Positions 1 through 5,994 of a stretch of DNA of 64,000 nucleotides are shown one piece after another (the first letter of the stretch is position 1; every line of letters begins with the position of its first letter). Source of the DNA: Bacteroidota bacterium (GTDB lineage: Bacteria; Bacteroidota; Bacteroidia; Flavobacteriales; Weeksellaceae); contig JAEXBS010000096.1 of assembly GCA_023393915.1 (NCBI GenBank), forward strand, positions 1-64,000. The letters run 5' to 3'. A model generated the notes under the pieces. That model did no database searches and was not told where the DNA came from. It saw only the letters and a program-made list of their open reading frames with translations. A program made the position numbers and the translations under genes.

Positions 1-217
1 TAAAATCTGGTGTAGGATTCTTGGTATATCCCAGTACATTTACAAACAGGTCAATTAGAAATTCACCCTGATATTGTTCCTCTTTACTGTTCCTGATGTT
101 TTCCTGAATTACAGGATTATGAAAATGGGTTTTAAACAGTTCCCATTTCTGATTTAAAATTTCAGGGTTTTGAGTTTTGAGGTATTTGGAAATTATAGTT
201 TTTTGGAATAGGGACAT
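1..217 (-). CDS. Type IIG-like restriction/N6-adenine methylase protein, N-terminus only
   Basis: Seventy-two codons are visible, starting at the ATG at 217-215 and running off the left edge. The N-terminus reads MSLFQKTIISKYL, followed by HFHNP and by IRNSKEEQYQGEFLIDLF at about residues 39-56. This resembles the N-terminal region of large Bacteroidota class I SAM-dependent DNA methyltransferases and type IIG (Eco57I-like) restriction enzymes, which carry nuclease and methylase on one chain. No catalytic motif is inside the window, so activity cannot be judged. Its place in an integrated island fits a mobile restriction-modification gene. The family call rests on recognising the N-terminal pattern only. 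Confidence 0.55.
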   Translation of the reverse strand, partial: MSLFQKTIISKYLKTQNPEILNQKWELFKTHFHNPVIQENIRNSKEEQYQGEFLIDLFVNVLGYTKNPTPDF

Positions 218-234
218 TTATTAAATATATAAAA

Positions 235-690
235 TTACTCTTTTGATAAAGACGCTTTTTGAATTTCTTGAACATATCTTGCAACTTCTTTTAAAAAATC
301 TGCATACACAGGTTTTATTTCAAGCGTTTTTAGGTATCTGCTCCAAGTGTCCCCCTACTTTTGATAAGCACTTAATTTTTGGAAAAGTTGTGCTGTTCTT
401 TGGGCATAATCTCTTGACAATTGAGGAACTAAACCTAATCTTTTCAGTTGTTCTCCTGACTGCATCAAATATGTTAATCCTTTTCTATCTACTACAAAAA
501 GAGAGACTTTAAGTCCACTTCCATTTGGATCTAGGACTTTTACAGCAAAACTTCCTGTATTCCAATCTACATAGTAACCCTTGGATACTGCATCTTTTAA
601 AATCTGTTTAGCAAAATCTACACATTCAGGATTTGTATTTTAAGCCAAGGGCATAGTCAATCTCTATAGAAGCACTAAGATAAAATTTTT
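235..690 (-). pseudogene. Decayed gene of unknown function (frameshift and in-frame stop)
   Basis: Reading leftwards, a coding-like frame (FYLSASIEIDYALGLK) hits a stop near 640. Removing one T there joins it smoothly to TNPECVDFAKQILKDAV and a further 80 or so residues ending in LSAYQK. An in-frame TAG at 357-355 follows, and the same frame then continues for 39 residues (starting GDTWSRYLKTL) to TAA at 237-235. The codon pattern stays protein-like on both sides of each lesion, which suggests one gene broken by a one-base insertion and a nonsense change. The 5' limit (about 690) is approximate. The TAG could instead be the genuine end. I do not recognise the family. A plus-strand frame of 89 codons over the same bases looks like an antisense shadow. 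Confidence 0.5.
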
Positions 691-1141
691 TTAGAAAAAA
701 AAATTAGCACTTCATTTATTCCCACGTACATCCCCTGAACAGATACCCCCCGCCAATGTTTGAAAAGGGCAATCCCGCCCCCTTAAAACAAACAGGTAAT
801 TTTTCAAGCGGTGAAAATAATTCTTTTACAAAATGAGAATCAGCATCTAACGGAAGAACTAAATCTGAACGTCAACTGAATCGAATTCTAAGGTTGATCT
901 AAAATTGATGCTGTACAGTCTTTTTATTCTGAAGGTATTGCTCAATCCAACAATTCTTACAAACATTCCTTTTAAAAGTATTCCTACCCAAACGAAAAAC
1001 CCTCACAGATTTTGGGAAATGTAGAGTCATTTCTGTTTCAGAATAAATCTTAAAGCATTTCCAGGTTCAAGGTGATAGCTGTAACCCCGAAAGTGAGAGA
1101 ATTTAAATTGAGACCATTAACTAACTCAAAAACCAAAAGAA
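691..1141. other. Stretch without a convincing gene
   Basis: This 450-base stretch has stops in every frame and no reading frame with a convincing product. The longest minus-strand frame is 43 codons (1030-899) with a CKNC pair; it is basic, lacks support and may be a fragment of a lost gene. The stretch probably consists of island debris plus the leader of the gene at 1142, where AAAAGAA directly precedes the ATG. Confidence 0.5.
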
Positions 1142-1480
1142 ATGGTAAAAATTATCAATTACAAAAGAAGAGAATCCGCAGACGGAGAATTCTTTGTGTT
1201 GGAAGTGTCAGGTGGAATTGAAATGGTAAAATCAAAAGCCACAGGAATGTATTATGCCACTGCCAAGAAAGCAACCGTGACCTCTACATTTGACGAGGAA
1301 ACCTGTATTTCATTAATCGGTATGGAAATGCCAGGTAGAATCGAAAAGGTAGAATGCGAGCCTTACGAATACACTCTACAGGAAACAGGAGAAGTCTTGG
1401 TTCTTAGCCACAGAAATTCTTACGTTCCAGATGATGTGGAAGTTCCTGCAAAGGAAAAAGCCTTTGCAATGGCTGACTGA
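1142..1480 (+). CDS. Conserved small mobile-element protein, unknown function
   Basis: A 112-residue soluble, acidic protein starting MVKIINYKRRESADGEFF. It resembles a family I recall from Bacteroidota conjugative and integrative elements, with a conserved core around GIEMVKSKATGMYYATAKKA and TFDEETCISLIGMEMPG and a C-terminal part rich in Tyr/Glu. No catalytic motif, signal peptide or membrane helix is visible. The family has no established function as far as I know. Its location inside the island supports an element-borne role. A hairpin (TGCAAAGG/CCTTTGCA, 1447-1468) lies inside the last codons. Confidence 0.7.
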   Translation: MVKIINYKRRESADGEFFVLEVSGGIEMVKSKATGMYYATAKKATVTSTFDEETCISLIGMEMPGRIEKVECEPYEYTLQETGEVLVLSHRNSYVPDDVEVPAKEKAFAMAD

Positions 1481-1832
1481 TAAGACGAACAAGTATCCGT
1501 ATTTACTACTTCTCTGTATAAGAGTCGAAAGTGAATCTCGGATACTTTTTGGTTTTTTGGAGTGCAGAGGCGGAAAACCTTCAGTGCCATAAGATATATT
1601 AGCTTGAAGGTATATTGCAGATTATCCGCAGATATATACCACAAAGATTTACTTTCACTTAAAATTTATTAAAGATTTATGGTATAGAGATGTTCACAAA
1701 CCACCTTAATTCATTCCAAAATCACTACTAATTCTACCTTTTAAAAATGGTCAATATATAATAAATAGCTTTATATTTAAGTTTTATTCTGAACTGGTTC
1801 CAAGGCATAGTGAAAATTTATTAATTTGTAGC
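1481..1832. other. Intergenic region with possible terminator
   Basis: No gene is seen. The left part holds a long-loop inverted repeat (AAGTATCCG at 1491-1499 with CGGATACTT at 1539-1547, then T-rich sequence) that could end the transcript of the 112-residue protein gene. A second weak inverted repeat (GGTATAT/ATATACC) lies near 1610-1640. The rest is AT-rich leader for the gene at 1833. Confidence 0.5.
1491..1557 (+). terminator. Possible long-loop terminator
   Basis: Nine-base perfect arms AAGTATCCG and CGGATACTT are separated by 39 bases and followed by TTTTTGGTTTTTT. The long loop makes this a weak candidate for the end of the transcript from 1142. Confidence 0.35.
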
Positions 1833-2807
1833 ATGAAATTCCATCAACAGCCAATAGATAACCAGCAACTACCGTTTATCCTTCACGGGCTTATGATCTA
1901 TTTCTTCGATTTGGATCTGTTTAGTCGTTTTAGAAAGCATACAAGTGCTATAAATTCTGAACTCATTTCACCAGAGGTTAACTGGGATGAAATTAAGGGC
2001 TTGTTAACTTATTATCTACCCTATTTGCAAGAGGATGAGTTGGCACCATCCCACAGGTGGCTTTCCGCCCTAAGGTTTAATGGAATCTTACCGGAAAATT
2101 TCAAACCCAGAAGTACTGTTGTTTTCAGGAATTGGAGAAATTTTTATTATGCCGATTTAAGTACCGGAACATTTAAAGAGTTGGTGCAACTTTACTTCGA
2201 GCATTGTAAACTAAATAATTCTCCTCTTTATAGTCCATTTATTTCACATGAAGAGAGTTATCCATTAGATGAGGAAACCCAAAAGATTGTAGATGAGATT
2301 GCACATAAATTAAGAGAACTAAACAGTACAGGTAAATTCTTATTTGCACTTCCCGATATACAACGCCATTTGAAGAAATTTGCTCAAATGCAAAAACCAG
2401 AGATAAGTCAATTGCTAATTGATAAGGACTTTCGCATTTACCTTACAGATTATGGCAACAAGGAAATCAAGATGAATCATCTTACCAAAGCCCTTTATTT
2501 CCTACACCTGTTAAATGGAGAATTAAATCTGGAAGATATTAGAGGTAAACGCAAGGCTTTGCATAACCTTTATAAGACGGTTTCCTATAGAAATGATACC
2601 GAGCAGTTGGAAGAAACCATCGATAAGTTGCTTGAAAACAATAACAATGAACTCTTTGTGCACTATTCAAGGGTAAAATCAGCCTTTTTAAGAGTGATTG
2701 CCGATGATTTTGCTATGCACTACTATATACGCGGTGATAAAGGGAAACCTAAAGGTATTGAGATTGATAAAAGCAAAATTCTTTTTGAGATGCCGTTGCA
2801 ATTCTAG
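1833..2807 (+). CDS. Conserved Bacteroidota hypothetical protein with ALYFLHLL-type C-terminal region
   Basis: A 324-residue soluble protein. The C-terminal third (MNHLTKALYFLHLLNGELNLEDI, then a Tyr/Lys-rich helix, then SRVKSAFLRVIADDFAMHYY and a basic Gly-Lys turn) matches a pattern I recall in many Bacteroidota hypothetical proteins: TKALYFLFLxHPEG...SRIxxAFL...DxxAxxYYI.GxxGxPK. The first 180 residues do not match anything I recognise. There is no signal peptide and no catalytic motif. The function is unknown; the C-terminal region could be a winged-helix-like regulatory fold, but that is a guess. It stands alone, with about 350 bases upstream and 60 downstream. Confidence 0.65.
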   Translation: MKFHQQPIDNQQLPFILHGLMIYFFDLDLFSRFRKHTSAINSELISPEVNWDEIKGLLTYYLPYLQEDELAPSHRWLSALRFNGILPENFKPRSTVVFRNWRNFYYADLSTGTFKELVQLYFEHCKLNNSPLYSPFISHEESYPLDEETQKIVDEIAHKLRELNSTGKFLFALPDIQRHLKKFAQMQKPEISQLLIDKDFRIYLTDYGNKEIKMNHLTKALYFLHLLNGELNLEDIRGKRKALHNLYKTVSYRNDTEQLEETIDKLLENNNNELFVHYSRVKSAFLRVIADDFAMHYYIRGDKGKPKGIEIDKSKILFEMPLQF

Positions 2808-2822
2808 GTCTGCAACGTTGCA
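2794..2822. repeat. Overlapping TTGCA inverted repeats
   Basis: CGTTGCA (2794-2800) can pair with TGCAACG (2811-2817), and the 12-base palindrome TGCAACGTTGCA (2811-2822) uses the same bases. The two foldings are mutually exclusive. The repeats straddle the stop codon of the upstream gene. No T-run follows, so this is not a standard terminator; it could be a protein-binding site. Confidence 0.4.
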
Positions 2823-2847
2823 ACACTTCTAATGATATTCACATAGG

Positions 2848-2863
2848 TGCTACCTTCGTAGCA
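2848..2863 (+). promoter_or_regulatory. -7-like box inside a small hairpin
   Basis: TACCTTCG (2851-2858) is one base from the Bacteroidota -7 consensus TAnnTTTG. It sits inside an inverted repeat TGCTAC-CTTC-GTAGCA, ending 8 bases before the ATG at 2867. It is a candidate promoter for the secreted protein gene; no clear TTG box lies at the right spacing. Confidence 0.35.
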
Positions 2864-2866
2864 AAT

Positions 2867-3202
2867 ATGAGCAACATGAAAAAAATAGCATTAGTCTTAG
2901 GAATTTTTGCAGGAACAGCACTTGGTTTTTCACAGACAGTTAGAACCCAAGGATACTATAAGCCTAGCACTAGAACCTATGTTCAGTCCTTCTATAAATC
3001 AACTCCTAATTCTACCAACCATGATAACTATTCCACAAAAGGAAATTTAAATCCTTATACAGGACGGTCAGGAACCAAAGCGAGAGATTATTCTGTAGAA
3101 GCAAGAAATTATGGCATTGGCAAGACGATTTACACAGGTAGCAGAGGTGGACAGTATTATATTAACCGGAATGGAAACAAAACCTATGTTCCTAAGCGTT
3201 AG
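2867..3202 (+). CDS. Secreted small basic protein with PBCV-type basic adaptor motif
   Basis: A 111-residue protein with an N-terminal signal peptide (hydrophobic stretch at about residues 5-20, cleavage likely after SQ). A middle region rich in Tyr, Ser, Thr and Asn follows, and the C-terminus reads IYTGSRGGQYYINRNGNKTY. That C-terminal pattern matches the PBCV-specific basic adaptor domain (TGPRGG-YYIN--GKKTYV), a short module found in chlorovirus proteins and scattered bacterial secreted proteins. The protein is probably exported to the periplasm or surface. An internal ATG at 2876 would shorten it by three residues. It is convergent with the XRE regulator and overlaps its 3' end by 11 bases. 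Confidence 0.7.
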   Translation: MSNMKKIALVLGIFAGTALGFSQTVRTQGYYKPSTRTYVQSFYKSTPNSTNHDNYSTKGNLNPYTGRSGTKARDYSVEARNYGIGKTIYTGSRGGQYYINRNGNKTYVPKR

Positions 3203-3416
3203 GAAAATCAAACAAATCTTTTAAAGGAACTTCTAAGGCTTGAGAAATAATAAACAATGTCATAATGTTGGGACTTGTATTTCCGTGTTCAATTCTCGAC
3301 ATATTTGATTTCTCAAAGTTGCAAGCAGAAGCAAGGTCAATTTGAGAGATGCTCTTGCCCTCACGAATCTCTCTAATTCTCCTGCCAATTAATATTTGAA
3401 GTTCTTTTTTAGTCAC
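3192..3416 (-). CDS. XRE-family HTH transcriptional regulator
   Basis: A 74-residue single-domain regulator. The lambda-repressor-like HTH spans about residues 10-66 (GRRIREIREGKSISQIDLAS, then NMSRIEHGNTSP with the recognition helix, then LFIISQALEVPLKDLF). There is no second domain for ligand binding or oligomerisation beyond the HTH fold. This short form is common in Bacteroidota. It is divergent from the gene at 3500. A perfect-arm inverted repeat (3462-3479) lies between the two and recurs before the gene at 4031, so this protein is the natural candidate to bind both. Its small size also fits restriction-modification controller proteins, but it is not next to an intact system here. Confidence 0.85.
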   Translation of the reverse strand: MTKKELQILIGRRIREIREGKSISQIDLASACNFEKSNMSRIEHGNTSPNIMTLFIISQALEVPLKDLFDFPNA

Positions 3417-3461
3417 TCTTTACTTTAACTTTCAAAAGTGGTCATTAATGATATTTATGTG

Positions 3462-3479
3462 GTTATCAATTGTGATAAC
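3462..3479. promoter_or_regulatory. Operator 1, GTTATCA-N4-TGATAAC
   Basis: A perfect inverted repeat with 7-base arms and spacer ATTG. It lies between the XRE gene (start 3416) and the divergent gene (start 3500), 20 bases before the latter's ATG. The arms are identical to those of the second copy at 3985-4002, so it probably binds the adjacent XRE dimer. Confidence 0.65.
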
Positions 3480-3499
3480 TTAAACTAAAGATTAATACT

Positions 3500-3982
3500 A
3501 TGATAAACCTTGAAGATCCTTTTGCTGAAATTCGCCTTCCCCAAGACACTCCTTGTTCACTGAAGGTACTTGGAGAATGGCTCAATAAGTACCGGAACCT
3601 TTATAAATATGTAAATGAATCTCTGGAATGCAGAGTGAATGGTAAATCCTGTGTAATGGGGGTTTTATACTATTGTACAAACCAGCGTTATAAGAGGGAC
3701 TGTAGGTTTGCAGATGACTATAAAACCTTAGAAGAGTGGTATGAAGCCGTAAGAGATCAAGAACAATATAAAAAAATCGTGGAAGAATTTCTGGAGGTAA
3801 AAGACGGTAAGATGGCAGTAGTAAAATGGGTTATGAAATACGAAGAGTTAGGAGAAAAAAGTTTTTTAGAGAAGCCAAATGACTTGGCAGTAGACTATAT
3901 CGAAATACGGTACTCTGAAGCTTTTAGGCAGTTTTTTTGGGATAATGTTTACTATGTCGCTAAATACAGAGGTGAAATTTAA
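3500..3982 (+). CDS. Hypothetical protein divergent from the XRE regulator
   Basis: A 160-residue soluble protein of unknown function, rich in Tyr, Glu and Lys. It starts MINLEDPFAEIRLPQDTP; a middle part has four Cys residues (ECRVNGKSC, YYCTNQRY, RDCRFAD) and is followed by amphipathic helical sequence with the Trp pairs EEWYEA and VVKWVMKYEE. There is no signal peptide and no membrane helix. It is flanked on both sides by the same operator, so it is probably controlled by the divergent XRE protein. I do not recognise a family. Confidence 0.6.
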   Translation: MINLEDPFAEIRLPQDTPCSLKVLGEWLNKYRNLYKYVNESLECRVNGKSCVMGVLYYCTNQRYKRDCRFADDYKTLEEWYEAVRDQEQYKKIVEEFLEVKDGKMAVVKWVMKYEELGEKSFLEKPNDLAVDYIEIRYSEAFRQFFWDNVYYVAKYRGEI

Positions 3983-3984
3983 TC

Positions 3985-4002
3985 GTTATCATTCGTGATA
4001 AC
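3985..4002. promoter_or_regulatory. Operator 2, GTTATCA-N4-TGATAAC
   Basis: An inverted repeat with exactly the same 7-base arms as the copy at 3462-3479 and spacer TTCG. It begins two bases after the stop codon of the gene at 3500 and ends six bases before a -7 box. It would therefore cover the -33 region, a position expected for a repressor site. Confidence 0.65.
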
Positions 4003-4007
4003 TTTTA

Positions 4008-4015
4008 TATATTTG
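4008..4015 (+). promoter_or_regulatory. -7 promoter box (TATATTTG)
   Basis: A perfect TAnnTTTG match 16 bases before the ATG at 4031. The matching -33 region is occupied by operator 2, so this promoter for the lipoprotein/beta-barrel pair should be blocked when the operator is bound. Confidence 0.6.
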
Positions 4016-4030
4016 TAAAAAATTAAAACT

Positions 4031-4450
4031 ATGAGAAAATTATTCTTTTTTGGTTGTGCAATTACTTTAACATCTTGTGCAACAACAAAGCAAAGTGCAA
4101 TTTTCAGATCGCCTATGGAAAATCCTACAGAAGGTAAATCAACCGTTTGTGTTATTAGACCTAAAACTACATTTGGATCTATGGTTGGCAGCTATATAAC
4201 TATAGACGGCAAAACTGTTGGGAAAGTTGGTCATGCAAACTACATTTGTTGGGAATCTGAACCAGGTAATCATACGCTTTCTGCAAAAGCAGAGAATACA
4301 GGTAATCTACAAGTCAATTTTGCACCTGATAAAAAATATTACTATAAACTTGATTATTCTATGGGCGTGTGGAAAGCGAGAGTAAATTTAGTTGAAATAG
4401 ATTCTAACGAATTCTCTCAATATCAAGTGGACTCAAAAAGAGGGAACTAA
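4031..4450 (+). CDS. DUF2846-like lipoprotein
   Basis: A 139-residue lipoprotein precursor. The N-terminus MRKLFFFGCAITLTSC ends in a lipobox (LTSC, acylated Cys at position 16). The body has the pattern TVCVIRPKTTFGSMVGSYIT, IDGKTVGKVGH and WESEPGNHTLSAKAE, which matches the DUF2846 family: small beta-rich lipoproteins that carry a DGK-(V/L)-G motif. The molecular function is not established. It lies 24 bases before a beta-barrel gene and probably shares its transcript, downstream of a promoter overlapped by operator 2. Confidence 0.75.
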   Translation: MRKLFFFGCAITLTSCATTKQSAIFRSPMENPTEGKSTVCVIRPKTTFGSMVGSYITIDGKTVGKVGHANYICWESEPGNHTLSAKAENTGNLQVNFAPDKKYYYKLDYSMGVWKARVNLVEIDSNEFSQYQVDSKRGN

Positions 4451-4474
4451 TTATTATTAAAAATATTTAAATTT

Positions 4475-5062
4475 ATGAAAAAGTTTTTATTTTCAACTGC
4501 ACTACTAGTCGCAGCAACAATTAATGCCCAAACATTTGGTTTAAAGGCAGGTGTTAATGTTGCAAATGTTAGTAATTTGTATGAAACTGGCACAAGCTCA
4601 AAGGCGGGTTTTAATGCAGGAGCATTCGTGAATATTCCTGTAATTGATGAATTTCATATTCAACCCGAGATATTATATAATCAAAAGGGATTAAAATATG
4701 CGACAGGTAAAGAAGATTATGGCTATTTATCGATTCCCATTATGTTTCAATATAACATCGTTGAAAGATTTTACTTAGAAGCAGGTCCTGAATTCAGTGT
4801 TTTACTTTCAGCAAAAGATAAGTTTAACGGTAAGGAAACAGCCCAGTATGAATATGAAGCCGGAACATATGATGTAAAAGACGAATATAGAACATTGGAT
4901 ATTGGCATAGGTGCAGGCTTAGGGTTTGATATAACTAAGAATATCGGTATTAATGCAAGATATGTTGCGGGACTGACAGATCTATACAAGGATTCAACTG
5001 AAGGATATATTGCAAAAAATTCGATTTTTCAAATTAGTGCATATTTTAAATTCGGTAAATAA
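4475..5062 (+). CDS. PorT-family outer membrane beta-barrel protein
   Basis: A 195-residue protein with a signal peptide (MKKFLFSTALLVAATINAQ). An eight-strand-type barrel pattern follows: FGLKAGVNVANVS, then FNAGAFVNIPVIDEFHIQPE, then alternating strands to a C-terminal FQISAYFKFGK. This is the common Bacteroidota small porin-like (PorT/OMP_b-brl_2) fold. The specific substrate or partner is unknown. It is transcribed with the lipoprotein upstream and closed by a strong terminator at 5087. An outer-membrane barrel plus lipoprotein under a small XRE regulator suggests an envelope change triggered by the island. Confidence 0.85.
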   Translation: MKKFLFSTALLVAATINAQTFGLKAGVNVANVSNLYETGTSSKAGFNAGAFVNIPVIDEFHIQPEILYNQKGLKYATGKEDYGYLSIPIMFQYNIVERFYLEAGPEFSVLLSAKDKFNGKETAQYEYEAGTYDVKDEYRTLDIGIGAGLGFDITKNIGINARYVAGLTDLYKDSTEGYIAKNSIFQISAYFKFGK

Positions 5063-5086
5063 AACTGAACAAGTCATAATTATTTT

Positions 5087-5116
5087 GAGCTGTCTCTTTT
5101 GAGGCGGCTCTTTTTT
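5087..5116 (+). terminator. Rho-independent terminator
   Basis: A ten-base stem (GAGCTGTCTC with GAGGCGGCTC, two G-U pairs), loop TTTT, then six Ts. It ends the lipoprotein/barrel operon. It also argues that the next gene starts at the ATG at 5132 and not at the in-frame TTG at 5099, which lies inside the hairpin. Confidence 0.85.
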
Positions 5117-5131
5117 ATACCCAGACCCAAA

Positions 5132-5509
5132 ATGAAAAATGAAATCTATAAACACCTAAAGTTTAAGATAGGTGAAGGATCCTATGACAGGGAATTTGAC
5201 ATTATACCCATTCCACCTTTTGAAATAATAGAGAATGGCTTGTCATTAGAGCCTTACGAATACTTTGGTGAGATAGACGATATCCTAGGATTCAAACCAA
5301 GCCAAATTATACTGTATTACAATGCCGATATCCTTATGCGTGTGAAGGTGTTTTACAGAGGTGACATAACCAAGCAGTTAATCCACAAGTTAGAATCGCT
5401 GAAGGTTAACTTACCAAAGGAGTTAACGCTTCAGTTAAGTTTTGATTACGAGGGCAATCTAACCTTGCTGCTGCATCAGAATAAAATACTTACAAAAAAT
5501 ACAAACTAA
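5132..5509 (+). CDS. Hypothetical island protein
   Basis: A 125-residue soluble protein, starting MKNEIYKHLKFKIGEGSYD. It is acidic overall, with a Pro-Ile-rich segment (DIIPIPPFEIIENG) and a C-terminal half of alternating hydrophobics. There is no signal, membrane helix or catalytic motif. The start was chosen at the ATG at 5132 because the longer reading frame begins inside the preceding terminator. A hairpin terminator follows at once, so it is probably a single-gene transcript. I do not recognise the family. Confidence 0.55.
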   Translation: MKNEIYKHLKFKIGEGSYDREFDIIPIPPFEIIENGLSLEPYEYFGEIDDILGFKPSQIILYYNADILMRVKVFYRGDITKQLIHKLESLKVNLPKELTLQLSFDYEGNLTLLLHQNKILTKNTN

Positions 5510-5532
5510 GCCTGCAATTTATGCAGGCTTTT
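5508..5532 (+). terminator. Rho-independent terminator
   Basis: A perfect nine-base stem AAGCCTGCA/TGCAGGCTT with loop ATTTA and a short T-run. It begins inside the stop codon of the upstream gene and covers the first in-frame ATG (5521) of the next gene, which supports the later start at 5551. Confidence 0.75.
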
Positions 5533-5550
5533 AAATTTAAAATCAGAATT

Positions 5551-5994
5551 ATGGTAAATAAAATAGCAGAAGTAGAAGTTTCCTACAAACCTAAGATGCT
5601 AGTAGACTACAGCATTAGCAACAGCAGAAAATCTTTTGAACTGATGATGGAACATTGGGATAAGAACATCATTGAAATGCAGGAAGAAGTGAAGGTCATT
5701 TTGTTGAACAGGAAAAATAAAGTACTTGGGATATACAGCCTTGCTAAAGGTGGGATTACATCGTGCGTAGTAGATGTGAGAATTATACTTTCCATAGCAC
5801 TCAAAACACTTTCAACAGGAATAATTCTTATTCATAATCATCCCAGCGGGAGCTTGAATCCAAGCAGGGATGACAAACAGATTACCGAGCAACTTAAAAA
5901 GTCTTGTGAAATAATGGGAATTGAACTTTTAGATCACCTGATTATTACAAATAATGGCTATTTCAGCTTTGCAGATGAGGGGCTTCTACAGTGA
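5551..5994 (+). CDS. RadC-like JAMM domain protein (short, mobile-element form)
   Basis: A 147-residue protein made almost only of the RadC C-terminal JAMM (MPN) domain; full-length chromosomal RadC has about 230 residues and an extra N-terminal helix-hairpin-helix region. The metal-binding signature is H95-N-H97-P-S-G with D107/D108, and Glu44-46 is a possible catalytic acid. JAMM proteins are zinc isopeptidases or hydrolases in other contexts; the bacterial RadC activity is unsettled. Short RadC forms are common in integrative elements and phages. The start at 5551 was chosen because the earlier ATG lies in a terminator stem. It is convergent with the ATPase gene, with a 9-base overlap. Confidence 0.85.
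   Translation: MVNKIAEVEVSYKPKMLVDYSISNSRKSFELMMEHWDKNIIEMQEEVKVILLNRKNKVLGIYSLAKGGITSCVVDVRIILSIALKTLSTGIILIHNHPSGSLNPSRDDKQITEQLKKSCEIMGIELLDHLIITNNGYFSFADEGLLQ

Noticed and set aside
243..512. Plus-strand open frame of 89 codons
   Set aside because: It lies opposite the decayed minus-strand gene, has no promoter box, and its composition (Leu/Phe runs) looks like the complement of a coding strand.
899..1030. Minus-strand frame of 43 codons with CKNC
   Set aside because: Too short and isolated; no promoter or homologous pattern. Noted as possible debris only.
3192..3416. Controller (C) protein of a restriction-modification system
   Set aside because: Size fits, but no complete R-M system is adjacent and the operators lie beside unrelated envelope genes. 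Kept as general XRE regulator.
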